From Ceratodon purpureus (lineage: Eukaryota; Streptophyta; Bryopsida; Pseudoditrichales; Ditrichaceae), in the NCBI GenBank assembly GCA_014871385.1, contig CM026426.1, positions 14,167,810-14,231,809 of the forward strand: a stretch of DNA of 64,000 nucleotides, given 5' to 3'. The notes beneath the pieces were generated by a model that saw only the letters and a list, made by a program, of their open reading frames with translations, did no database searches and was not told where the DNA came from. This document shows positions 46,045-55,199 of the stretch, in pieces (within the stretch, counting starts at the first letter, position 1; each line of letters opens with the position of its first letter). Both the position numbers and the translations under genes were made by a program.

Positions 46045-48104
46045 ATAGTTATGTGACCTTCTAATTCTGTGTGTTCTGAATGTGAATCCAAGCTACCTAG
46101 TAACTACTAAACCTATTTCCTCACTGTAGGGTACATGAGGAGGATACCGGCTAAATCCCCGGGCAGACATTCGCTATCCTACAGTGACGATCTTACTCCT
46201 CCATGGCGCGCTGCCAGCACGGACACATCCTCTGGGCACGGCATCCACGGCAACAAAGGAAAAGGACCGCCACGGGCTGGGACTACGTCGGCCAAGCGCA
46301 GCTCTGGGTCTGCATCACAGGAGCAGTTCGAGGATGAAGAGATGGAGGAAGAGGAAGAGTTCGAGGATGAAGACATGGAGGAAGAAGAAGACATGGAGGA
46401 TCAAGAGGAGGAAGAGGATGACCACCCTAAAGAGCCGCTGCGCATTTAGCTAGACCGTCGCGGGAAGCCGGTGGGCCCCCACGAGCCAACGTTGGCCAGG
46501 GAGCTCCAGAAGTTTGCAAGACGGTTAGATCCGACCGCCACTCCCTGCTGGCACGGAGAGACGGTGGCGGCAAAGAGGGCGTTGCTTCAAAGAGTGCGGG
46601 CTGAATTTGAGTTCTACGGCGAGACAGACGAACTGAGTGAGAGCTGGTTCAACACCCGGATGTCGAGGTGCGTGACACGGGTCAAATACCAACTCAACCA
46701 GCTCATCAAGCAGGGACATGCTCCGCCGGCTGACATAGCTCTCGAGCATTGGGAGAAGTTAGTGGAACTAAAAGACGACCGAGCAGTGCAGGAGAAGTCG
46801 CTCATGATGTCGAGCATATCTCTTGGGAGGCCGTCGAAGAATGGTAACAACTGGACGGAGTCCTTAGCGGCGGTGTCGGCACTGGTAAGTTTCCCACTTT
46901 CCATCTTGTCACTTTGACTTCTGAATTCCAGATTGATGTGTTTTGAGAGTCGTCAATTGGTAGGAAAGGGATGTTAAGAGACGTTTAACTTGACCTGTTT
47001 ACTTGTGTCACAGCACGTTTAAATAAACATGTTTTTGTGTCATAATAAACGCATGTGACCGGTTCGTCATGTGACTGAGTTCTAATCTTCCATGAATTAA
47101 CGTTCTCTATGAGTTCTATGTGACATGGCTCGTCATGGTTGTTGCTACTGAAATGACTATGGGAGAGAAATGGACGGAATGTGGGACTCTTGTGCAGAGT
47201 ATTCAGCTTGGTCGGAAGCCAACGGACGAGGAAATTGCAAATGAGGTGAAGGCCATGAGGAAACGTGAGAGAGAGGAAGCCTTACTGGTGAAGAAGCAGA
47301 AGGCAGCAGAAAGTCGTGACTATGACCGTGGGAGGATGGAGAAGCTTGAGGACTTATGTGCGGCCCAAGACGAGAGGTTGAAGAAAGTAGAGGACATGCT
47401 CTACCAGTTACACGCCAAGCTTCAACACGTGACCAAGCCGAAGGAGAAGAAGAGGAGGACAGCAGCCAGGGAGAAGAGCAACAAGAGAAGGACGGTGGAG
47501 AGTAAAGAGGACACGGGTCTGTTGGAAGACCTAGGGACGGCGGCGGCCTCAGAGGGCCGCACAGAGTTGGGGGAGGCTCTTGAAGGCACAGGCATGGAGC
47601 CAGAGGAGGAGGTGGACCCGGAGTTGGTGACAGGTAAGAAGGTCGCCGAAGCAGCTACCGAGGCAGGGGAGGGGGCGGCCATGCACGATGACGCTTTGGA
47701 GGGGGCGACCACGGACACCGACACCAAGGACGTCAAGAATCCAGGTACCGAGGGCGGAGAGAGCGCCCCAACCCCCACTGCCCAGAATGTCGACGAAGAC
47801 TTGCTTGACTTCAACTCTATGACACAGGCACCCGAGGAGGAGAAGGTCCCCTCCGAAACAGCAAACGAGCACCAGGTTGTGGAGCCGATGGCACAGCTGT
47901 CCACTGACTCTGCTGCTCAAGATCAAGTATGAGATGGTTTAAGTTTCTTCTATAATTTAGTAGGATGTTTGAACTGTCTAAATGGGCAAGCATTGGTTTC
48001 AGCAGTATCTGAAGTCCATCATGTTTGAGTTAGCTATGTTACTAGCCTAGTGTCTACTCGGTACGAACTCTGCCACTAAATCTGTAGACCACTTTTTAGA
48101 TGAT

Positions 48105-48270
48105 ATTAGTTGCGTTTTGGATGAGAGTACATTGCGTTTCAAATGACAGGACTTTGTGTTCGTAATGACGTGACATTGCGTTTCGAATGACGTGACCTAG
48201 CGTTTTAATTGACATGACCTTGCGTTTAAAGTGGCATGAAGTTGCGTTTAAAGTTACATGGGGTTCCAAG
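48105..48270. repeat. Cluster of GCGTTTCAAATGACA-like words
   Basis: Six or more variants (GCGTTTTGGATGAG, GCGTTTCAAATGACA, GCGTTTCGAATGACG, GCGTTTTAATTGACA, GCGTTTAAAGTGGCA) are spaced about 25-30 bp apart in the intron before exon 48341. Same word family as at 42.3, 43.1 and 45.7 kb. Confidence 0.8.
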
Positions 48271-49224
48271 GAGACAGTCTACACATGTGTGCCACATAGT
48301 AGTCTTTGTTAGTTCACTTAATGCCTTGTTTGTATTGTAGGGTGGATTTGCGAAAGGAGTGGCCGTTCAATTGTTGAGCAAACCTCGTGACGACCCTGAG
48401 TCCGAAGTTGTTGGAGCAGGAGTGTTGCATGGACTGCCTCGAGAGTCTATCCATTGCATGACCATAGAAGATGATGAGTTCTCCGTCCAGGTGCAGTCCA
48501 GCCTCAAAGACGACCACGAGCTTCAGTGTCCTGTGGAGGATGGAAACGTCCTCTCTATGAATCAGGCCATAGGCTGGTTCATTTGCTGGCCTGCGACGGA
48601 CATGAGACTCCTGGACGCCCCAGTTGAAGAAGCACCAAGGGCAGTGGGAGGCGCTGTTGACGTCACTACGGCCGCTCCTGACTCCAATGCCACCAACGGG
48701 GCATCACATGGAAGAGCAACAACACGAGCTGGTGCAAAGAAACTCAAGTCCTCAATGAAGGAACCGGCCAAGTCTCCTCCACAGAATCAGAAGCGAAGGA
48801 GGATACAAGGAAGTTGCCTAAGAAAGTTGCATTTAACAACAAACCACAGGTCAGTTCTCTCACTCCCTTTCTTATGCACAAGTAATGTTTGACGCGGTTT
48901 AACAGGTATGTCACCCTCGGATAACATGTGCGTTAAACTGCGTTAAACAGCGTTACTTTAGACAGTGTTCTCCTCTAGTGCAGTATGGGTTTTGATGCAA
49001 GCATAGGGGCGGTGTTTTCCAATACGCAGGAGCGCTTCATTCGTCTACGGTCTCGGGCATCCGAATCACGATTTGAGCAGAAAAGTAGATCCCATTTGAA
49101 GGCGTTGCTCCAGGCCATTTCTTTCCTCTACCCTGATGATGACGCAGTTGTGTATACAGGAAGAAGCTGGGGGTTCGGTGAAGTTGCCGGCACAGAAAGC
49201 GGCATTGCCGGTAAAATGCTTTAA

Positions 49225-50517
49225 ACGGGTATGCGCTCAATGATCCTTTTCCATTACATGTGGTTGTTTGGCTGATATGTTGCAGTGACCTCACCGTTGC
49301 CTTGATTATGTTGGCCACGCAGATCAAGAAGAATTGAGCATGACTCTCGGGATGTACACTCGATTTGCTTTGTTGGAAGGCTCGACCGCATCTCCAGGAG
49401 GTAGATCCATTGATTTTGGTAGAAAGCTGTACGCATCTACGTTCAGGAGGTAGCCTTTAGGTTCTCGTGTATTTGATTTTGCACATCACTGTATCCGTAT
49501 TGTTTTAAATGCAATCTAGTTTTTTTCATATTGTAGCACACTTCTTTGCACGCACAGTGAAGTGCACATTCTTACACCCATGCTCCGTTTACTGCTGTTT
49601 ATATGCATATTTCTAAATGTGATGTGCACGTTCTTAACGACGTTATAACGTGTTTCATTTTGTGTTACAAAGCGTTTAACCGTGTGTTACATAGCGTTGA
49701 ATTCTGTGTTACACCGCATTTCATTTGTGTGTTACAGAGCGTTGAATTGTATCTTACAGAGTATTTAATTGTGTTTTAATTGATGCTTCGTTTGCGTTTT
49801 GAATGACGTTCTCTTGCGTTACAGAACGTTATTGCTCACGTTTAATAGTGTTTGTATGTGTCACAATGATCATGAGCAATGCGTCTGGATAAACATTAAA
49901 TCGCGTTTCAGTGAACATCCAAATTCCACTTTGATGTCACAAAGAGTTGACACTGCGAACGTCAACTTCCGTCTACATGCGTTCACTAAAACGCATTCAA
50001 ATACGTGACACATGCGTTTCTAAGCGTCTAAACACGTTATACTGAACGTCCACACTACGTTCACGTAAACACACAAAAACCGTCAGCATAAACCGTTTCT
50101 GTAAACATAGGGAACCCGACACCGTAAACGCATCCGGGAATATTCTCCGATCCTTGATCATGACACGTGTCACCATCTCAACCGTTGAAATCAAGTGCCA
50201 CGTCAACTGCCACGCAATATCTGACGTGGAATGGACAATGGAGGGAAATATCCACGTAAACTCCAACGTGGAATGAAAAACAGCGGGAAATGCTCACGTG
50301 GCAAAAAGTAACTCCCTCGATTTACTGACCCTGGGTAACTTCTGGAAATTCCGAGTAACGTGGTTTAACAGAGATGACGTGCGCACGTTAAAATGTTTTA
50401 ACATATTATGACGCGCCGCTTCATAATCAAAAGACCTATGTGACAGGGCGCGTCACTTTGGATTAGTCAAAAAATCCACGTTAAACCGCGTTAAAAACCG
50501 CGTTAAACGGCGTTATC
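49225..50517. repeat. Right subterminal region of the inner element, repeat-rich
   Basis: No gene is seen. At 49630-49850 words like GTGTTACAGAGCGTT recur about every 25-40 bp. Words TGACGTGGAATGGA and ACGTGGAATGAAAA (50221-50275) match the left subterminal motif in the same orientation. GCGTTAAA-type words cluster at 50470-50515, next to the terminus. Confidence 0.75.
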
Positions 50518-50540
50518 TTTGACGCATCTCTGGCTTAGTG
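50518..50540 (-). mobile_element. Right terminal inverted repeat of inner CACTA element
   Basis: Ends ...CATCTCTGGCTTAGTG, i.e. reverse complement CACTAAGCCAGAGATG, followed directly by the ATG target duplication at 50541-50543. This end retains the canonical CACTA. Confidence 0.95.
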
Positions 50541-50543
50541 ATG
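50541..50543. repeat. Target-site duplication of inner element, right copy (ATG)
   Basis: Matches ATG at 36830-36832. Immediately after, the interrupted intron of the outer TNP2 gene resumes. Confidence 0.9.
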
Positions 50544-52061
50544 GGGCAAACAGACGCGGTAAATAGTTATGAACTTCATGTTGCCTGTTCGATTTTATAG
50601 AGGGTCGACGGTAGGACCTTACGCGGATCTGTGCTGAATCCGGACTGTGACACCGAAGTGGAGTCCAGTGGATCGGACAGCAACCAAGAGAGCGACACCT
50701 CAACGGAGGAGGAATTCGAGGTCAGAGCTCGGCAGATGGCATTTGATGCCTTTGGCAGGGCCGACTCACTGCATCGCGGAGCCGTGAGGGGGGAGAATGT
50801 GGAAGAACCGCCGGGGATCGACGTGGAGTGATTACCTAAAGAACTAGTTGACTTCGACAATTTAATTCAAGAGTGCACGGAGCCTGTGTATGCCGGATCC
50901 CACGACAGTAGAATGCAGTCTGGCATCGTTTTCATGACCATATCAATAGTGTTCGGAGTATTCGATGCCTTCCTCTCTGCGTTGCTCACGTATTTATCCG
51001 GGACTCTGTTACCTACGCAGAACTCTCTCCCGAGAACAGCCTATGAACTAAAGGCAATGATTCGCAGGTTGGGCCTGGACCACAACCGTTACGACTCTTG
51101 TCCCAATGGACATGTCTTGTTTAAAGGTGAAGGAAATGGAGCCCTCCAGGAGTGCCCTCGTTGTCATCATCCCAGATTCCTCCCACGCTCTTCCTCGATT
51201 CCTTTCGGAGTGACGAGATATTTCCCTCTGATTCCCAAACTACTGCGCATCTACAAGTGCTCGAAGATCGCGGACCTGTTGAATCATTTCAAGGACCAAT
51301 TCGAAGGATTGAAGATGATGACGTCCATTGCCGACAGCTTCCAATGGCAGGAGGTTTCCCGGATGTATCCTGCATTTCGCGATGTCTATTCCAGCCTTCG
51401 ACTAGGGCTGATCGCTGATGGCGTATGCCCGCATGGCAATATGAGTTCGAAGCATAGTACGTGGATAATTCTGTTAGCTATCTACAATTTCCCCGGGTGG
51501 TTATGTACGAAGAAGTTCTTTCTGAATTTGTCTATTCTAATACCTGGTCCAAAGGCGCCAACATCGGACACCATTGACGTGTACTTGAAACCACTCGTGA
51601 GGGAGTTGCTGGAGCTTTGGGACGGAGTGCCGGCCGTGAACATGAGCAAACCTGTTAGACAGCAACAATTCACACTCAGGGCAATGTTACTGTGGAGCGT
51701 CCACGACTTTCTAGTCCTGGGTCTCATTGCAGGTCAGATGGTGAAGGGGTACGCGGCGTGCCCTGTTTGCGGCGGGGACACCTACTCCGAACATTCCAAG
51801 TGTTTAAAAAAAATGATATACCTCCGTAGCAGAAGGTTTCTCCCACCGGGTCATTGATTCCGCAGGTCTAGGGCAGCTTTTAATAGTCTCCCGGAGCACT
51901 CGCCATCCCCCCCATGGAGAACTGGACACGAAGTGATGGAACAAGGGAGGTTGCGGTCGCAGTTGCTTAGGGACGGTGGAGTGGAAGACAGCGAGGCTGA
52001 TCCAGTGAAATTGCACGGCGTCAAACGGATGAGCATTCCCTTCGCTCTGCCCTATTGGAAG

Positions 52062-54027
52062 GTACAATATATCCGGATGTCCTCATGCGTCCCCAGTCCC
52101 CGTTCATGTGATACTTGGCTTTGGAATCTGTCATTGTCCGCTTTTGCATTGCTGGTCTTCTCCTTTTATCTGTACATAACAGTGTTTCATTTCGCGCCGT
52201 TGCGTAGAGCTTCTGTTATGTTGTGGTTTCAAGTGAATGAAGGGCGGTGCTCTGTCGTCCCTGAATTTCACGTGAAGGCTACAGCAAAAAGCTCTCCTTT
52301 TTACAGTTTTTTTTTTTCAACATAGCTTTATATTCATCCCTTCCCTGTTCCCTTCCGGCCACCTTTTTCATTTTATTTTAGCCCTTCTCCTCATGTATCA
52401 ACTTCTCTCACCTTTTCTTTCAACGTTCCGCCTCATTGTTAGATTCTTCCATGCATGTCTCGACGTGTTCGGAGCAGTCGCTTGTTTCTTAATTCTCCTT
52501 TTCTCCGCACCTTTCAGCACGCCCTTTTTGATTTTATTTTTTTTAATTTGTGAAATCCCCGTTTTGTACATATGTCCCGGTTCGCCCTGTGATTCTCCCC
52601 TCTTCATTATGATCTTCTCAATTCACCTCTATACTCGTAATTATTTGCTGTCGACTGTCTGCATCCGTTTTTTTTGTTGCCTTTTGTATTCAATTTAATG
52701 TTGTATCCAAGTCTCGAATTTCGTGGTTTCGTTTGTCCCAGCTTCTGTTCCCTTATCCACTGTTCCAGATTCTTTTTCAGCTGTTTATTTCATGGCAATT
52801 TCAAATGTCTGTGCGCCCTTCTTCCCCATCGAATCTCGTGGAACACCGGGGTCCATTTTTGCCCATCCCATCCCCCATAATTCTTCCCCTACTCCGTTCT
52901 TTTGGCAATCCTTTTATAGTCCCTTTCGCATTTTTTTTTCAGAATTTTCCCTTCCGTAAAAATGTTCGCGGTCTTCTATTTGGCTCCAGCATGAGTTGTT
53001 TCGTTCTTCTAGTGGTATCTCTGTCGTTTGGAAACCTTTCCCTTCTAATCAACCCTTGGTGTTCTAGTGACTTTGTTCCTGCCCTGGGCGTTTGCACTAT
53101 GAGGGCCTGTATTTTTTCTTTCTCGCAATTGATTTGGCTTCAAAAAAAATAAAAAATAAAAAAATAAAAAATAAAAAAAAAATAAAAAAAAATGTTCGCG
53201 GTCGTAGTATGATTTTCCCCGTTCCCTTTGTCGCTTTTCTACGCAGATTTGTACTCCCAATTATCTATTAATCATTGTCTGCTTCATTTTGCCACCTGCA
53301 TTTGGAATGTTTGAGCTGTTGTCTGTCCCCCTAAAGCACTTTCTGGTCGCAGTCGAAGCCGGGGCCTCTCCTGCTTAACAGTGTCTCACCAGGGCGCGGA
53401 AGTCCTAAAGCACTAAGGACATTCCTGTCCCGGGAGGATGGGGGTCCCCTCTGTCCACCCCCGTGGAACCGTTTTATGTTCCCCTAATTTATCGTTGTTT
53501 TCTCCCTTCCAGGTTAGAACATTCGGTCAAAGAGTCAGTCCTCTCTATGTTAATTACCAAGACAGAGTCAGGAATTTAAGTGTGTGCTAATTCGCCTGAT
53601 TTTATTCCCGGTCCGTCTGCATCGCCCAGTGGAGATGTCGTTCATACGGGGGGAAATGCTTGAACATCTCTGTACTTCAAGCATGCCATTTCCCATTTCC
53701 TGTACTCTAACCTCTTTTGATGTTGTCGCTGTCCCTTCGTTTCTTTGCTCTCTATGTGTTTACCTAGTTTGAGACTACGTTACAACAGATCGTTACAACA
53801 GTTTGTCAGCCGATCAAGACTGGCAGACCATTCTCTACCAATTCTCTAATTGGCCAACTTTTTTTTCCCTCCTCTATGGTTAGCAGAGGGTATTGGCGAC
53901 TGCTTGCGGGCCTCGTAGATGTGCAACTTCCTTCAGGCTGGCGGGGGCACCTCTTCTCGTTTCCCGTTCCATGCTCCATTTCAATTCACTCACGTTTTGA
54001 CACTCTGTTATCTGTATGTCTGCGTAG
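52062..54027 (+). other. Intron of outer TNP2 gene, pyrimidine-rich, with a retroposon
   Basis: Bounded by donor AAG|GTACAA and acceptor TGCGTAG|GAA, at the same position as the introns at 40541-40251 (inner) and 15627-16558 (element A). It is longer because of T/C-rich sequence and an inserted poly-A-tailed element at 52974-53187. Open frames inside it are low complexity. Confidence 0.7.
52958..53203 (+). mobile_element. Poly-A-tailed retroposon with 16-bp target duplication
   Basis: AAAAATGTTCGCGGTC occurs at 52958-52973 and again at 53188-53203. The 214 bp between end in a 45-bp A-rich tail with TAAAAAA units. Long target duplication plus A-tail at one end are the marks of target-primed reverse transcription, as for a SINE or a 5'-truncated LINE or processed transcript. 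I see no clear pol III A/B boxes, so a truncated LINE or retro-transcript is as likely as a SINE. Confidence 0.82.
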
Positions 54028-54435
54028 GAACTACCTGTTCGCGACCTCGTCGACGTCATGCACGTGGAGAAGAATGTGGCGGAGAACCTTCTCAAGACCT
54101 TATTTGGAGAGAAGGATGGTCCCAGCGTTTGTCTCGACCTTCAACAACGTAACATTCGGCATCACCTCTGGCTCCGCGGCGTACCAGAGCAGGCCCAGCG
54201 TGCCTTCATACCAGATGCACCGTGGGTATTAACGAAAGAGCAGCGGGAATGTTTTCTGAACACACTGAAGGGGATCAAGCTACCACAGCACTATTCCAGC
54301 ACACTCCACTCCAAGATTTCGAAAGGTAAACTGTCTTGTTTGAAGTTGCACGACTTCCATGTTCTCTTGCAAGATTTGATGCCATTATGCATGCGAAATT
54401 GTGATTGTCCACATATGACGGCAGTCGTCGTTTGA

Positions 54436-55143
54436 TTAAGCCGTATGTTCGAAAAGATTTGCTGTAACACAGTTGATAGGGAGGAGAGAGAGAGCGAATT
54501 CATCACTAGAATAGCTAGACAGTGAATTCGAAGAAACACTTCTCACCTCAAACCCTGGTTCTCTGATTCCTCTTTCATAGACAGTTTCACTAAGCTCTTC
54601 CTCAGTAGTAAAACCATCCTCCACATAGTGCCTGCCATTTAGATTATTGTAGCAGTCAAGCTTCGGAGCCACTGCGACCTCTGACAAATACTCAGTGTTG
54701 TACTCGCCTTCATTGAAGATGCTATCCACATCACCACTTGAAGCACGACGGAGGCACCAAGAAATAAAGAGAAGAGTGGCAATACCATCAAGGTCATTCA
54801 TCTCAAAGACACTGCTCAAAACCGCCATGACCGTGACCACTGATGAAAAGATCCTCTCCACCTCAGCAAGATCCATCGGGGAGTATGGGAGATTGAGCGA
54901 CATGAGCAATTCTTCTACTGCGGGAATGCGACTTGAGCATTCGCACAAAGGACTTAGCCTCCTTACAGTAGAAGTCTTATCACTATTATTTCCTAGGTCT
55001 GTTTTTAGTTTATTGTTTATGCTCCAATCCTGTCTTGCTAATTGCACAGGAGCGAGGGAGGGTATTGACATCGTCTCTACTGTGCTATTCACAGCAGATC
55101 CACCGTGGCTTAACCATGGATGTATACGTCGTATGTGGATCAT
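54436..55143 (-). CDS. Unrecognised 235-aa open frame
   Basis: ATG 55143 starts an uninterrupted frame of 235 codons on the minus strand, ending 54436. Its last 20 codons overlap the broken end of the outer TNP2 exon, so the genuine coding part may stop near 54500. Composition is protein-like: acidic, leucine-rich helices ('SRIPAVEELLMSLNLPYSP', 'FSSVVTVMAVLSSVFEMND', 'TLLFISWCLRRASSGD') and a serine-rich C-terminus. No signal peptide or known domain is recognised. It is notable for having no stops where neighbours are decayed. It could be a captured host fragment, an exon of a larger gene, or a chance frame. Confidence 0.35.
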   Translation of the reverse strand: MIHIRRIHPWLSHGGSAVNSTVETMSIPSLAPVQLARQDWSINNKLKTDLGNNSDKTSTVRRLSPLCECSSRIPAVEELLMSLNLPYSPMDLAEVERIFSSVVTVMAVLSSVFEMNDLDGIATLLFISWCLRRASSGDVDSIFNEGEYNTEYLSEVAVAPKLDCYNNLNGRHYVEDGFTTEEELSETVYERGIREPGFEVRSVSSNSLSSYSSDEFALSLLPINCVTANLFEHTA

Positions 55144-55199
55144 CCAAACTGATGCTTGTCATCAGTGGTTATTCCTAGGGTCAATATACAGTTGACGCT

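Larger units (their letters stand above)
43339..49224 (+). pseudogene. TNPA/TNP1-like partner gene of the inner CACTA element
   Basis: Exon 1 (43339-43644, donor CTA|GTAAGT) encodes a basic, serine-rich start. A second exon from acceptor 43775 is frame-ambiguous (TAG at 43838). Exon 46130-46884 holds a strongly acidic run ('EEMEEEEEFEDEDMEEEED'), a TAG at 46447-46449, then the Transposase_24 domain: 'LDRRGKPVGPHEPTLAREL', 'WFNTRMSRCVTRVKYQL', 'ALEHWEKLVELK', 'NGNNWTESLA'. Exon ending 47926 continues with 'GRKPTDEEIANEVKAM' and a coiled coil ('RMEKLEDLCAAQDERLKKVE'). Exon 48341-48849 encodes the TNP1 C-terminal-like block 'EVVGAGVLHGLP...AIGWFICWP'. Exon from about 48982 ends at 49224. The protein would bind subterminal repeats. 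With the TAG and the unclear second exon, I treat it as probably inactive or mis-modelled. Confidence 0.8.
36833..50540. mobile_element. Complete CACTA (En/Spm) transposon, 13,708 bp, nested
   Basis: Both ends were located. The left terminus starts CACCAAGGCAGAGATGCG and the right terminus reads, in reverse complement, CACTAAGCCAGAGATGCG. They are identical at 21 of 23 positions, and the left end carries CACCA instead of CACTA. Both are flanked by ATG. Between them are a TNP2 transposase gene (minus), a TNPA-like gene (plus), and dense short repeats in the subterminal and intergenic parts. It is inserted in intron 1 of another element's TNP2 gene. Its genes have few lesions, so it is the youngest element here. 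The altered left CACTA motif may impair mobility. Confidence 0.95.
50601..54495 (+). pseudogene. Outer TNP2 transposase, exons 2-3, truncated
   Basis: Acceptor TTTTATAG at 50600 opens exon 2 (50601-52061). It is acidic at first ('EVESSGSDSNQESDTSTEEE') and then Transposase_21: 'MIRRLGLDHNRYDSCPNGHV', 'ECPRCHHPRFLP', 'RLGLIADGVCPHGNMSSKHS', 'YNFPGWLCTKKFF', 'ILIPGPKAPTSDTIDVYLKP' and 'YAACPVCGG', ending 'FALPYWK' at the conserved donor. Exon 3 (54028 to about 54495) gives 'DVMHVEKNVAENLL', 'LSCLKLHDFHVLLQDL' and 'SRMFEKICCNT', and then homology stops before DUF4218 could begin. Stops: TGA 50829, TGA 51855, TGA 54433. Exon 1 is at 36538-36720. Because the 3' half is missing it cannot be a full transposase. 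Confidence 0.93.

Noticed and set aside
47422-47926. Serine-rich minus-strand frames of 125-160 aa
   Set aside because: They are the antisense of the acidic, coiled-coil exon of the inner TNPA-like gene.
52393-53152. Hydrophobic frames of 100-140 aa suggesting membrane proteins
   Set aside because: They lie inside a pyrimidine-rich intron of the outer TNP2 gene and partly inside a retroposon.
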